Shown here: one piece after another, positions 44,709-56,578 of the stretch | Numbering within the stretch: the first letter of the stretch is position 1 | Layout of the letters: every line of letters begins with the position of its first letter | Origin: Sweltsa coloradensis | Taxonomy: Eukaryota > Arthropoda > Insecta > Plecoptera > Chloroperlidae | Assembly: GCA_024449915.1 (NCBI GenBank) | Contig: JAMZAV010001442.1 | Coordinates: 62,001-126,000, forward strand | Reading direction: 5' to 3' | Length of the DNA: 64,000 nt | Position numbers and translations under genes: made by a program | Notes under the pieces: model-generated | Seen by the model: the letters and a program-made list of their open reading frames with translations, nothing else | Databases searched by the model: none | What the model was told of the DNA's origin: nothing

Positions 44709-45305
44709 CTAGGAAAACGCTTAAGTCCCGCTGCGTTGATGGATGAGCTTTTTTGTAAGTTTTTAGTTTGCGTAGGACCACTTTTTTTGCTAGTGCTTTT
44801 TGAATGCATTGTAGGTGATTGTTGTCAAGTTTCTATTGTTACTTGTTAATTGTTATTATAAAACCCAAAAAACTCATATTAAAACCTCTATTCTATGGAT
44901 TCTGGCTAACTTTTTCAACTTTTTCTTTCAGAAAGCAATACATCACCATTACCTTAATGTCCATGTAAAATATGAACGTTGTAGCCCCACCCGTTTGGTC
45001 AGAATCGGCCCAAATGTCACGAAAATATCGCACTTAAAATCGAAAAAAATCATAAAAGTACTCATAAAAGTATATTCATGAGAAATATTTCTTTTCTTCG
45101 ATTGTACCCAAAAACGTGGCGGGTCTAAGTTCAGAGATTTCGAAGGTCCCCTCAAATTTTCATCAAGATCGCATAATATGCCGTTTGCCCGGTAGAGAGC
45201 GAACAAACAGACAAAAATACAAACAAAAATCAAAAACAAAAAACACCCTAGTTAATTTTTTTTTGGGGGGTCAGTGAAATTGAAGTCTTCGCTTCGCTCA
45301 TCCAA
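44709..45305 (-). mobile_element. Rolling-circle-like element, copy C
   Basis: It begins CTAGGAAAACGCTTAAGTCC and ends TTCGCTTCGCTCATCCAAA. The interior is close to copies A and B (AACCTTAATGTCCATGT, GTAGCCCCACCCGTTTGGTC, CGTTTGCCCGGTAGAG). Its translatable stretch is broken by a small insertion. Preceded by unrelated intron. Confidence 0.6.
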
Positions 45306-47179
45306 AAACAAATTTCTAGGTCGATGCATTTCGTATCAAGAATGAATTGATTTAGTTTGGAATGGTTGTGCTTTTACAGTGGATATTCGTAGGCAAATCT
45401 ATTTCCGTCGTATACAAGCTAAAACAAAGTAAACATTTCGGTGACTGGCAGCCGCCTCGCCTCCCTTCCACACACCGTCCTCTCCGCCCCCGGGTAGCGA
45501 ACAGTCGGGCCGGTTACACACTTGTTGCCAAACATACTTGTTTTCAACTAGCAGATAGCAGACACTTCCGTGAGATGAGCTGGACTATGACATAGGGATA
45601 GGCAACTAGTGGGACGGAACGGAACACATAGTTCGGACTACTAGCACGTGATTTCTAATTTCTAAGAAGCGCTCTGAGTCTAAAGGTCTGAAGCAAACCA
45701 GTAATAAACAGAACTGGATGGATGATTCATTTTGAAACTTGTTTCGTTGAGCAAATGTCAACTTGAGTTCTTCCTGGGATTAATTTTTTCTACGAATAAT
45801 ATGTTTTATTGTATTATTTTTTTATTTAAAAATATATATCATAATATTTATATCATCATCATAATAATATATCATATTTTTTCATTTATTCCAGGTTCAC
45901 TGTCTATTTTCGCATTCAAAACTTCTAGTAGAATTAGAAAAATAAAACGTTTGTGTTCACCGAGTCAAAAAATAAATGTGAAACCAACCTGAATATTGGT
46001 TGATATCCGGGGAGTAATTTGCAACCAAATTGTCAGCACAATTCCAGCTCTGCTCTTGTCTTCAGCAGCGTGGCCATGGGATGGGAAGTGGTAATTTGTT
46101 GCCCTCTTGGGCGTCCCGTATGGGCACGAAGCCAATGTATAATACGAGTGCAAATCACGACGAATCCAGGCATCTCCGCCACAACCCACAACACCTTGCA
46201 CAGATTGATCGCACAACCAACTTAGCCCCCAAGTCGGTTGGTCAATAGTTCATGGTGCCTGCCTGCATATTGTATGATGGGCGTCAACTGTTTCTGGCTG
46301 GAGTGCATTAGGCCCAGGAAATAAATACACATTTCTCGTGCTGGCGAACACGGCTCTTTCGTAGTGTGACCTCCAGTGAGGTCACGTGAGAGACGAACGA
46401 TGAGAATCACGATGTTTTCATACGCGTTTACTAGGTGGTGGCAGGTCCTTTTCCCGGTTTCAACCACTCTCATAACTTGTCATATTGACTTTGTCGATAT
46501 TTATTGGATCGTGCTACGCATTTTACAATTCAATTCTGTGCTTCCAAGTTGGTTATCTTGATAAATCGGCTAGTTCAAAAAGTAGGCTATAGGCCTATGA
46601 ATAATGCCCTGATAGATTTGTCGATACAACAATGTTACCACACAATTTGGTACGATTAGGTAGCCCGTCCCGTGCTAGACAGCAAGTTACCATCATCCCC
46701 ACGCAACGGCGTCGGTGGCCGAAGATTGCGTCACTTGGTATCGATATCGTGCCGAGTTGCGTGACACGAAAACAGGCAAGCTCATTTTCTTGAACAACGG
46801 CTGCAAAACGTTTCTTTCTTGCTATTGTTCAAGAACAATGGAATTCCGGAATTTATTACGAGATCCGTTCATTAGGGCTCGTTGTTGATGTTGTTTTGAA
46901 GTTGCAGACGCCCGCGACTCCTGGGTCGATTCCCGGCCGGGTCGCCGCGACGGTTGGTTCCCTAACAAATCACCAACTTGACTCTTACTGTAGCAAGCGC
47001 GAGTAGATAGCAGATGAGAAAGTGGGATTGGGAGGATTCACTTTCATGGAGTGCATGCAATGCAACATTTGATCCAATTGTAGGGTTTGGTTTACATTAT
47101 ACTGCCATTATGTTCATGATTCCAAAGACATGCCTATAGCGAAATAAGGGAGACTTTCGTGTTACAAACATGTTGGTAA
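45306..47179. other. Intron stretch without recognised gene
   Basis: A possible tRNA-like relic lies at about 46905-46950 (CCTGGGTCGATTCCCGG, B-box-like). Otherwise ordinary intron sequence with no coding signal that I recognise. Confidence 0.4.
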
Positions 47180-47944
47180 TTGGATGAGCGTAGCGAGCGA
47201 AGCGAAGATTCCATTTCACTACACTGGAGAAAAAAATCCGGAATGTTTTTTTTTTCTTTCTTTCTTTCTTTTTTTTTTGTATTTTTGTCTGTCTGTTAAC
47301 ACGATTCCGGCTAAACCGATACTCCGATTGCGATGAAATTTTATGGATGCCTTCGAAATCTCTGAACTAAGAACTGCCACCTTTTTGAGCGCAATCGAAA
47401 AATTATTTCTCATGAAAATCGCAATTTTACGATTTTTTTCGATTTTTTAAAAATTTCTTCGACTTATAACTCCTACATGCTTTATCCGATTGTAATGATT
47501 TTTTCACAGAACCTTAATTTTATGAATTGATATATTCGTGTGAAGTTTGAGCGTAATCAAATAATTATTTCTCATGAAAATCGCAATTTTTACGATTTTT
47601 TTTATTTCTTCGGCTTATAACACCTACATGCTTTATTCGATTTTAATGATTTTTTCACAGAAACCTTAATGTTAAGAATTAATATATTCGTGTAAAATAT
47701 GTGCGCAATCGAATAATTATTTATTATGAAAATTTCAATATTACGATTTTTTCCTCTTCTTAAATTACAATTAATTTAAAAAAATTAAGTTAATTTTTTA
47801 TTTAATTTGATTTTAATTTTAAAAAAAAATTTCAACAAAGTTCTGATTTTTTCACAGAACAACGAAAATCTGCATAACACATGGCAGCTCAATGCACCAA
47901 TTACGCTCATCCAACAACGCGGCGGGACTTAAGCGTTTTCCTAG
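47180..47944 (+). mobile_element. Rolling-circle-like element, copy D (mosaic of subfamilies)
   Basis: It starts TTGGATGAGCGTAGCGAGCG and ends CGCTCATCCAAC, then AACGCGGCGGGACTTAAGC and TTTTCCTAG followed by T. The interior is of the E/F type with several diverged ~110-150-bp direct repeats (TTATCCGATTGTAATGATTT), but the 3' terminus is of the A/B/C type (CCGC hairpin). On the minus strand at 47413 the stretch MRNNFSIALKKVAVLSSEI is open. The mosaic shows that termini and interiors are exchanged between subfamilies. Confidence 0.65.
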
Positions 47945-50900
47945 TATTTAATTATGTGCTGGTTAGAAATTCTGTTGCAGATCATTTTTCTATATATCGC
48001 ATTCATTGTAACAACTCGTTTAATTATTGGCTCACCCGCATCAGTTGCAAGGTCGGATGGCCTTGCTCATTTTCCTTCAACTTATACCCCTCCCTCTATC
48101 TCCCCCCCTTTCCCCCTCACCCCGTCACTCCTGTTTGCCTTTCGGGATAAATAATCCAGCTCTATCGTTCCCTGAAGCACGGCCATCAGCCTGATGCAGT
48201 ATCTTCTTTCTAAGGTTAACAATATATTTTTTTCAATTTCGTCCCGATATTCTCAATTTTATCTCCTACGTCACGACTCCTTTGTTGCGCGAGTAGTGGA
48301 TGGATGTGGTGTGCTCCTCTTGAAACCCTGCGACGTGCTTCTAAGAGTGGATTCATTCTTCTTTTGCCAGACTTTTTGCTGCTTGCTCTGCAATAACGTA
48401 TCGTACATCAACCTCAACCCCATTCACTTGTGCAACTTCGTAGGTCGTGCTTCTATTCTAAAAAGAAGGATTTGATCGCACTAATCGAAACCTCCACTAC
48501 AGAACATATTTTATTACTGACTGGGCTGGGTGAAGTGAACTTCGCCACTGACGCCATTACTCACAAGTCACAACATAAGGGCGGAGTTTCTTTAAAGCTC
48601 GTTGACAAATCTTCTAGAGAAAGAAAAAGAAATGTAAGTCCTCAGTTCCAAGAACGTTGGACATGCAAATCTGATTTAAAAAATCGATGGTCTGATAAGA
48701 AGTTTATCAACTCGATTTGAATTGCCGCACAGTCCGTGCTCTGACGTCAGTGAAGTCAAGCTGGGCTGGGCGCGATAAGTAAAAATAACTCTTCGTCACT
48801 CCACTCCACACTGTCTGCCGTGTCCCAAACCCAGTCACGTAACTGCATAGTGCATGGCCATTGTTAATTGAACCGGTGACGTCCTGAAAGTTAGAACCAT
48901 TGGTTAGGACGACGTGTTATATTAGTTAGGTCAACATGCGCCGAGGAATCCGTACAACTTCGCGAGCGTTGTTGAAATACAAACGGCACGTTCTGTCAAA
49001 ACACGTCTGTCTTAGTTGTATCTTAGGATATACCCCACCGCTAATCTAAGACCACTTTAAAGTGAAAATCAGTATCGTCGGTGGCGGGAGTCGAGCTCAA
49101 CCCCTCGAGATACAACTTTGCGTCGCGGCGTCGATAACTCTGGGCGACTTGCTTTTGAGTTAGTCACACGGTTGGTTGGGCCACATCTCCTCCATACATG
49201 TGACGTCACTTTGGTTTGAGCATGCCTTCGACTTTCTGCTTGTTGATGGGCATCAAACTTCGAAGCACTTATTGATATAACAATTACTTTTTCCTCGAGA
49301 TTGTTAAAAAAACTTTAAATTGGAATCAAAACTCGCTCATTGGTCACTCAAATTCAAAATTACATTTACTGACCGGTTTTAACGCAATGGTTAGTTGTTA
49401 CCAAATCATACTCGAAAATATTATTCGTCGGCTCTCAAACTTAAAGTCGTAAGGTTGCTGACTAATCAGTTGATTCTCGATTAGCGCCATCGTATTAAAT
49501 ATGGAACGATAAAGGCAAACAAATATCAATCATAAGTCTCACTATTCACGGTTGATAAATTGCTTATTAATTATACAAAGGCTCATTTCTGATCACAGCG
49601 TAGTAAAGAATGATAAGAGTGATTATCTCGTAAAACTGAACAGTGTTCTTGATGTATATTCGATACGACGATAGCGATTGTGTACGTTACATTTTGAAGA
49701 ATTTTCTCTCGAAAGTAGGGCCTAACGACATTTTGTTTGCTGTTCAATTCATTTTACTAAAAGTAATTAATTACTGTCGTTATTCTCGAGTTTCGAGCTG
49801 GTGAACATAACTAAACACTAAAACGAGGTTCCGATATTATGATACATTTTTTCAAGCTTTACATCAACGCGTGGATTGTACGCAAAGCTATAGTAAATAT
49901 TATGTATACGCCTCGGTTACTTAAAAACACGCATACCTAATAATAATTAAATAACTTAACGTTAATAGGCCTATCTCGTGCTCCCAGTGTATTATAGGAT
50001 TACATAAATTCCAACATTCGGTGTTTAGCCTTTGTATCACATGTTATGACGCCTAATCAGACTTGTTGCTCGCAGGCAATCCGTCAGTCTATGCGTCGTT
50101 AAGCCCATTCTTCTGTATGTTGTATAAATATAATCAATCAACTTTATCAGTAACATTATCAATTAGCTAGTTTTGACGGTCATCAAGTGGCGGTGAATTT
50201 GAATCCCGTCCACTTCCTGCGTTCATATCGTTCTCCCCGGACTCACATGGGACCTCCGTATCAAGCCTGTTACACTTCGTGTTCTGGCAGTGCAGTCTGT
50301 TTATCTCTCCTCTTCTTTCAAGCGTTTGAGAGAACATCTTTCGAAACTTTTTTCTTTTGATAATTTTCTTATCGAGTTAAAACCCTTACCTTTCCGTAAT
50401 CGACCGTCTCCTGACGGATTTTGAACATGGGTCTTACATGTCGGGTTGACTGTGGATGGCTATGGTCAGCATAGGCCTGACCCTGTCTGTAGTGTTTGTG
50501 GCCGGGATTTCTCATCGTCGCCTTCAGGGCTGGCATTGGATCGAGCCGCGGTCCCTTGTGGATATATGTCTATTATCTACGTGGGTACTTGATAGATCGA
50601 GCTCTGTGGTGGAGCGAAGTATTGTGCCCGTCCTCCCCACTTTGATTATCGATTTTATTTATTTTTTGTCGATAGTTAATAATTATCCCATTTCTTTTCG
50701 CATGTTATTAAGATTCGTGCATCTCTTGTCACCCACCCGTTTACTCAAATTGTATATTATTATAATGCAAACTGTGAAGCAACCAATTCCACAGTTGTGT
50801 CGAGTTGCTAGCACGTGCACAAATGTGTGTGATTCACTTGCTCGGCGAGTGTGATATCTGATAAGCGACAGCGTCGTGCTAGAGGTATGTGTGACGTCAC

Positions 50901-51600
50901 GTGACGACGTGTGGGTGGTAGTGGAACTCCGGGGGCTGATGATACCACGGACAGTTTCAATCGACTCGAGATGTTAATAGCTACATCGTAATTCGCTTAA
51001 AAGCTACTTGGGGCGCGTCGGGCACTCAACATAGTTTTGCCGTTCGCTTAGTTGTTGTGTCTGTTGTTTCATTAGTTGCTTGTAATGTAATGATACCATT
51101 ATGTCCCTAGATAAAAGAGTGTAGACGGCAGCTTTGAAGTAGAGTCTCCTCGTCTTGTGTCTAAAATGCCAATTAAGTTGTTGTCTAATGGAAGGACGCT
51201 CCCATCTCGTCCCGGGCCACGCTCTGCAGCGCAGCAACCCCTATTTTCTTGGAGCGCGGCCAGAAAAGGGCGAGTTGGGCCCAAAAGTCGTTCTATCACG
51301 TTTCCAAGCAAATCTGTGTCTATTATTCATCAGGATCAATCGCTTAACGGAACCCCATTGAAAGCCCTTCAGAATATCAATATTTAATTTAATGGCTGGC
51401 GAATTGTTTGCCGTCGTCCTGCGCTCGATCGCAGGAGCCAAAGTTTGACGAGCTACTATCTACGACGGGACTTGGTTTCTCATAAATATTCGTAATTAAA
51501 TGTTGAAGCCTCATCTATCTAACGTGATACGGATTTGTGCTGGAGGGTAGGGTACGCTAAACACGGTACTGAAAATGAGAGTAGGGTAGTCTCCCCGAAT
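47945..51600. other. Intron stretch with several CRE-type sites, no recognised gene
   Basis: Perfect TGACGTCA palindromes lie at 48742, 49201 and 50892. The last overlaps CACGTG. Short frames at 48430-48720, 50456-50854 and 51157-51387 have no recognisable domains. CpG is more frequent than in the flanks of the window. Confidence 0.4.
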
Positions 51601-51785
51601 CGATACACAAGACTCGTGTAGTCTGGCTGGGCGGGCGGGCTCTACCCCTTGCCTCCAGCATGACGTCACGGCGCTAGGCTCACCCACTCCTCTCTCCCTC
51701 GCTCGCTCGCTCGCTTGATTGTTAAAAGCGATTGACAACAATTAGCCAGTACTTTACTCTCGCCATATTGTGACTACAGTGGAGA
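51600..51785 (+). promoter_or_regulatory. Candidate intronic promoter/enhancer: GC box plus CRE
   Basis: GGCTGGGCGGGCGGGCTC at 51625 contains overlapping Sp1-type GC boxes, followed 20 bp later by a perfect CRE TGACGTCA (51661-51668) and a pyrimidine-rich TCTCTCCCTCGCTCGCTC run. It lies 1.4 kb upstream of the syntaxin exon at 53196. This could serve a shorter transcript or enhance the gene. There is no TATA box. Orientation is assumed from the gene. Confidence 0.35.
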
Positions 51786-52833
51786 TCATTTTATTCAGCG
51801 CAGCTTCCACCCTTTGAAATATGAATCGACTTAGTTGAGTCTAATGGATGGGATATTTTACAGAGGAAGTAACCGGAATGAGACTTCATTAAGTTATAAG
51901 AATTGACTTTATGATGCTATCCTATAAATAATTAGGAAACAAAACCCTCCATCCTTACATCTTAGCGTGTTAATGACGGAAGTAGTGATGCAGCTACGTT
52001 TCAAAATGAACTTAAAGGCTAATTATAATTTATTGATTTTAACCTAATGCTGAATATGATGCCATCATCAGGAAGTAAAACCCCGTTAACCTTCCGTAAG
52101 TTCCTGTTATATCATGCTATTCTATTCTAGGGAAAAGTTCCTCTCATTTGTAAGAAGTCCTCCCATCCCATGTCAGATCCATTCCTGGGTCAATGACCTG
52201 ACAGGCGTGCGAAAGGGATGATTATGAACCTGGAGACTTGCAACTTCCTTTGTTTTCTCAAATTAACCCTTACTCTGCGCTATCTTCAAAATTTTAGTTT
52301 TATTTATTTTCGACTGCAAAATAGTGCTATAAATTACGAATATTGGCTAATGTTTCATTATTGTACATATACATTTTATAAAAAAGTAATTATTGTTCCC
52401 AATAGGTCACTATAAAATAAACTGAAAATACCATATATTTTTGTTTAAAGAACTCTATGACGAGATTATTGTTTAATGACGTACCAATGGGTTTCCTCTG
52501 TGTATGTTAGTAATGTAATTAGTTATTATTGTTATGTTCTAGTAATTTGAGTCTTACAGCAAAATATTGGTCTCGAATTTACACAAGCTAGAAAATTGGT
52601 GGAGGTGCCGTGTTAATAATATATTTTTTAATTTCCTCGAACTCTGTCCAAATAGAACACAAAAACACATCATTATGCACAATTTTGAACTCTGGTAGAA
52701 TCCTTGGATGTTTGTGTTGATCATGATGGATAGTTTATTTCTGTTTATTAGTGTGAAGCCCAAGATTTCAGTTGATAGTTATGTTTTGATTTTTGATTCA
52801 TCTCTGTTCTCAGTTGGAACCAAAGGCCTTTAA

Positions 52834-52998
52834 GAACCACTTGCCCAAATTACAAAATACAAATTTACAGAAAAGGCTGCTGAGTACATCAATAATGGCC
52901 AATATGTTTTGGGATTTAAATCTCCCAAGGTCACGGGGCATAAAGATCGCCCTCATGTTATTTCTTATGGTAGATTTTTGCCGATGGGACCTAGCTAA
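52834..52998 (+). other. Unidentified exon-like open frame
   Basis: From 52834 the frame reads EPLAQITKYKFTEKAAEYIN then GQYVLGFKSPKVTGHKDRPH, ending VISYGRFLPMGPS and a stop at 52996. The composition (mixed charged and hydrophobic, few low-complexity residues) looks more protein-like than its surroundings, and a good acceptor (TTCATCTCTGTTCTCAG) lies ~20 bp upstream, though an in-frame stop at 52831 would follow that acceptor. I do not recognise the family. It may be a fragment of a mobile-element or retrocopied gene. Confidence 0.25.
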
Positions 52999-53195
52999 AA
53001 AATTACCAAGTTTGACAATTTTTTGAGGGGTCATGGTGGACCAACACAACTGAATGATTTTTTTTTTTTAGTTTTGCGGGTGAATACCCCATATATAATG
53101 TCAACAAATTTACTTGCCCTTTGTTTATCTTTTCAGAAATTAATCATAAACAGAACTTGATTTCTTTTTAATTGTTTGTTATTTTTCTTTTCCAG

Positions 53196-53270
53196 AGGTG
53201 AAACAGGAGCTAGAGGATTTAATGGCCGACATTAAAAAAACTGCCAATAAAGTCCGTGCCAAATTAAAGG
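53196..53270 (+). CDS. Stx1: Syntaxin-1 exon: Ha-Hb loop and Hb helix
   Basis: 75 bp. The acceptor TTCTTTTCCAG precedes AG, which completes a Lys codon with the previous exon. The product KVKQELEDLMADIKKTANKV then RAKLK covers most of the Hb helix (about residues 74-98). It ends after one extra G at AAAG|gtaagt, joined with TG of the exon at 56579 to give Val. The 75-bp length and phases 1-1 equal those I recall for vertebrate syntaxin genes. No breaks. Confidence 0.97.
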
Positions 53271-54201
53271 GTAAGTGTTACTTTATTCGTCAGTCGTCGC
53301 CAACATCATAATATACCTGCCTTTAACTATGGTTCATTTATTTCTATGTAGGCCTATATGAAGCTACCTACTTACTTTCATTTCATTAAATTTTGTCACT
53401 GTACGACTTTAACAGATGTGTTCGTATTTTGTATTAGGGTCTATTCTATTAGCTCAGTCTCAACTTTCTATAAATACATGAATGAGAATAATTGTCAAAA
53501 AATTGTATATTTTCAGAAAAGGAAAATTCAATTCTAAAAGTAGGCCTATTTATTTTACTCATTTATAAATTGTGCCCCTGTTTTATTGTTATCTGTTTAT
53601 TTCCCTTTCTTAAAACAAGACTGTCATACCTGGAGTGTTACCTAGTGGCATTGAAGAGTTTTAAAAGTTTTTTTAAATCCCTTTCTAAGTGAAATCCATA
53701 TTTGTTTCAATGTAATTTTAAGGAACTTATTGGTAAATAAATGCCCGAATATTTTGCATTACTACCATGTATCGATATAACAGTGTACATCTCAATTTAC
53801 TTAATAGTTTTAGAATCAGTAACTCATTGTCCAGTGTAATTGTCAGCAATGTTATTAGAGTTTTTATTTGTTGTCATGTGTTTTGAAATTTGAACTATTA
53901 TTCTTGGATTTGTTTTCACTGCAAGAAGTGAGCCCGAGTTGGGTCATGACGTGAGACCATTCTTGCAGGGTCAACTAAACATATTGCTCTCATTTATCAC
54001 GGTATGATGTATGCATCAAAGCCCAGCACAGGACCAATCAATATAGTTCCCTGTCAATTCAAATTTCATGGGACCCTAAAAATCTATTTGAATTACACAG
54101 AATTTTGAATTAACGAGGGTCTACTGCTCTATGCACCATATCGTCTGACTAGGTAGGTCTAATGGTGGAGTGAAAAGGAGGCAGAGGAGATATTTATTTT
54201 A

Positions 54202-54681
54202 CATACTTGGGCAAGGAACCTTTTAAATGAATGAGGCAGAACTTTTTAGGGAACTTGATCCCTTTAATTGTTGAGGAACTTTTAAGTGATCAAGTTCACA
54301 TTTTCTTGGAAGTTACAATCAAGTAGTCTATTTTGCAATTAGCACCTTTTTCCAGCATTTGTTGGCAAAAAAACTTGCCGTTTCCGGTATGTATCATTTG
54401 TCATTTTATTCCATATTCATACCCTACCGCTTGCCGTGTTCTATGACTGCCGTATGCTTGCAAGCTGCACTTCAGTGACTGCAGTCGCATTAAACATAAT
54501 ACACATTAAAAAATAAAAGGGGACTTATAAAGGAACTTCAGTTCCTTTTTATGAGGAAGTTGAACTTTTTATAGTTTTGGTGTAAAAAGGAACTTGAACT
54601 TTAGGCCTATAAAAGTTTCTTTCTGAATTAATGAACTGAATCTTTTAAAAGTTCCTTTTCAAAAGGAACTTCCCCAAGTAT
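54202..54681. mobile_element. 480-bp TIR element rich in AAGGAACTT words
   Basis: The inverted ends CATACTTGGGCAAGGAACCTT and AAGGAACTTCCCCAAGTATG enclose repeated GGAACTT/AAGTTCC words in both orientations. No convincing 8-bp target duplication. A piece of its right end is found inverted at 16024-16075. Confidence 0.65.
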
Positions 54682-54944
54682 GCATAAATAGCTTCCATGG
54701 CTAGCTAGCTAAGAGATCACAAAGCTTACCTGCTATGGAAGGCATTTATTTACAGCAGACCCTCAAAAGACATGTCTCTTCTTCATACCAAACTCGCCTG
54801 ATTATAAATACTTTTATTGTATACTTTTGTCTTTTCTGCTCTATGTGTTTCCCACTAAAGTACCTAGAAGTACAATGCTTTTTCACCTTACAGCTTGACA
54901 CATTACAAGTTAATGTAGTGCCAGTATTATGTTGACAAAATAGT

Positions 54945-55465
54945 TAAGGCTGTGTGTTCACCAAAAACCAAAATCCAAAAAATGCATAGAACAGTAGTTT
55001 GGTGATCATGAATCACAGTCTTTTGAAAAGATCAAAAAATATTTTTTGGGTTTTTTTGGACGATGCATTTTTCCTCTATTGCTACTTTTTTTAAACAATT
55101 TTTGGTGCTAAGTTTTTCCAAAAGTATACCATTTGGATGGCTGATATTTTTATTGTAGCTTACACTCATTTTTGACTATAGAATGAGGTATTTTGAAATG
55201 TATAGCTTTCGTATCTTAAGATCTTTCTTTTTTTCTTTTGACGGTACAAATACCACAAAAGTACCGGAAAATATAAAACACTGTAAAATGTAAGGTATTG
55301 AAGATACACATTTCAAAATACCTCATTCTATGTATAGTCAAAGATGAGTGTAAGCTACAATAATAATAAAGATAAATAAATAAAGCATAAATCACAAATA
55401 CAATAAAGATAGAAAATCAGTTCTATAACTGAGTGGGTCGACTCCCTATAAAATTTATTTATTTT

Positions 55466-55504
<39 letters not shown>

Positions 55505-55716
55505 TAAAAATATCAGTCATCCAAATGGTATACTTTTGGAAAAATTTAGCACCAAAAATCGTTCAGAAAAGTAGCAATAAAGAAAAAATGCATCGACCAA
55601 AAAAATCCAAAAAATATTTTTTGATCTTTTCAAAAGACTGTGATTAATGATCATACTCTATTACTACTGTTTTATGCATAATTAGGATTTTGGTTTTTGG
55701 TGAACACACAGCCTTA
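54945..55716. repeat. Foldback element (772 bp) with nested insertion
   Basis: The ends TAAGGCTGTGTGTTCACC and its complement at 55699-55716 are flanked by AATAGT on both sides (54939-54944 and 55717-55722). Arms run inward through AACCAAAATCC, CTTTTGAAAAGATCAAAAAA and ATTTTGAAATGTATA to a centre near 55240. The right arm is interrupted at about 55375-55505 by an AT-rich LINE tail. Confidence 0.85.
55375..55505 (+). mobile_element. LINE 3'-tail insertion with (TTTA)n
   Basis: ATCAGTTCTATAACTGAGTG then GGTCGACTCCCTATAAAATT and (TTTA)n (55455-55503). The same sense block with variations occurs at 8620-8700 and near 40660-40700. Inserted into the right arm of the 54945-55716 foldback. Confidence 0.55.
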
Positions 55717-56578
55717 AATAGTACCAGGTTGCAAGTACTCTTAAAGGGGTTGATATTTGACTTGTCAGGTATCGGCTGGTCAAATGTACTTGTGCTATGT
55801 GTGTAGGGATGCGTAATTATAAACGTGCATGTTTTAAACTTATGAACAAAATCAAATGTTTTACTTAAACTACAACAACAGATTAATCAATTGCCCTTGA
55901 ACATAATCACACGTTGCCCTTGGGATTGCCATTAAGCATTGACATACCTGTTGATTAATCTGCTGTCCTTGCCTACCTGCATTATATACTGCTAGCCATG
56001 TATCACTTAATTTACTTTAACGTTGTTACTTTTAATTTACAACTTTCAATTCCTGAGCATTTTCAATTATGTATGATGATTGATGAATTGAAACTTTATT
56101 GTATTTCTAGGTGCATGCATTCCTTGACTCCGCTTACCCAAGCTATTTTGGATTTCCTATTGTGATCGTTTTCCTCACTGGTAATTTAATTTAAAATGTT
56201 AGATAGGTATATCATTTTATGTAGGCCTGTACTTTTAATTTAATTTGATTGTTTTTGGACAACAAAGTACCTGTTTTATATTGGAATTACCATTTACCAG
56301 TAGGCCAACATATTGAATGCTAAATTAATGTTTACTAGAAACATTTTCTATTTTTGTGTTGTTTCAATTTATAAATCTTTTTCAATTTATTTCTTATTTT
56401 GTCAATTGGCGATAGAAAATATAATAATTATATTTATTTTTGTAACTCCTTGTTTGTAAACTGCTACATGTTTTAATAGAATACCAATTAATGTAAATCC
56501 CTATCCAGTTAAATCTCAGCTCTAATAATCAGGTGCTATTCTGTCTATTAGCCTTTAACATACCACTTATATTTTCAG

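Larger units (their letters stand above)
21953..53195 (+). other. Syntaxin-1 intron (31.2 kb)
   Basis: It starts gtaagtca and ends tttttcttttccag. It is unusually long relative to its neighbours and hosts most mobile elements in the window. Between 27.6 and 46.5 kb the AGGCCT palindrome is almost absent while CpG-rich patches are frequent, and CRE-type sites gather from 48.7 kb on. A nested gene or alternative promoter is possible but not shown. Confidence 0.9.
53271..56578 (+). other. Syntaxin-1 intron (3.3 kb)
   Basis: It starts gtaagtg and ends tatattttcag. It contains a TIR element (54202-54681) and a foldback element (54945-55716) with a nested LINE tail. Elsewhere AT-rich without signals. 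Confidence 0.9.

Noticed and set aside
51157..51387. 76-codon plus-strand frame beginning MPIKLLSNGRTLPSRPG
   Set aside because: A decent start context and composition, but a second frame and two minus-strand frames are open over the same CpG-rich stretch, and I recognise no family.
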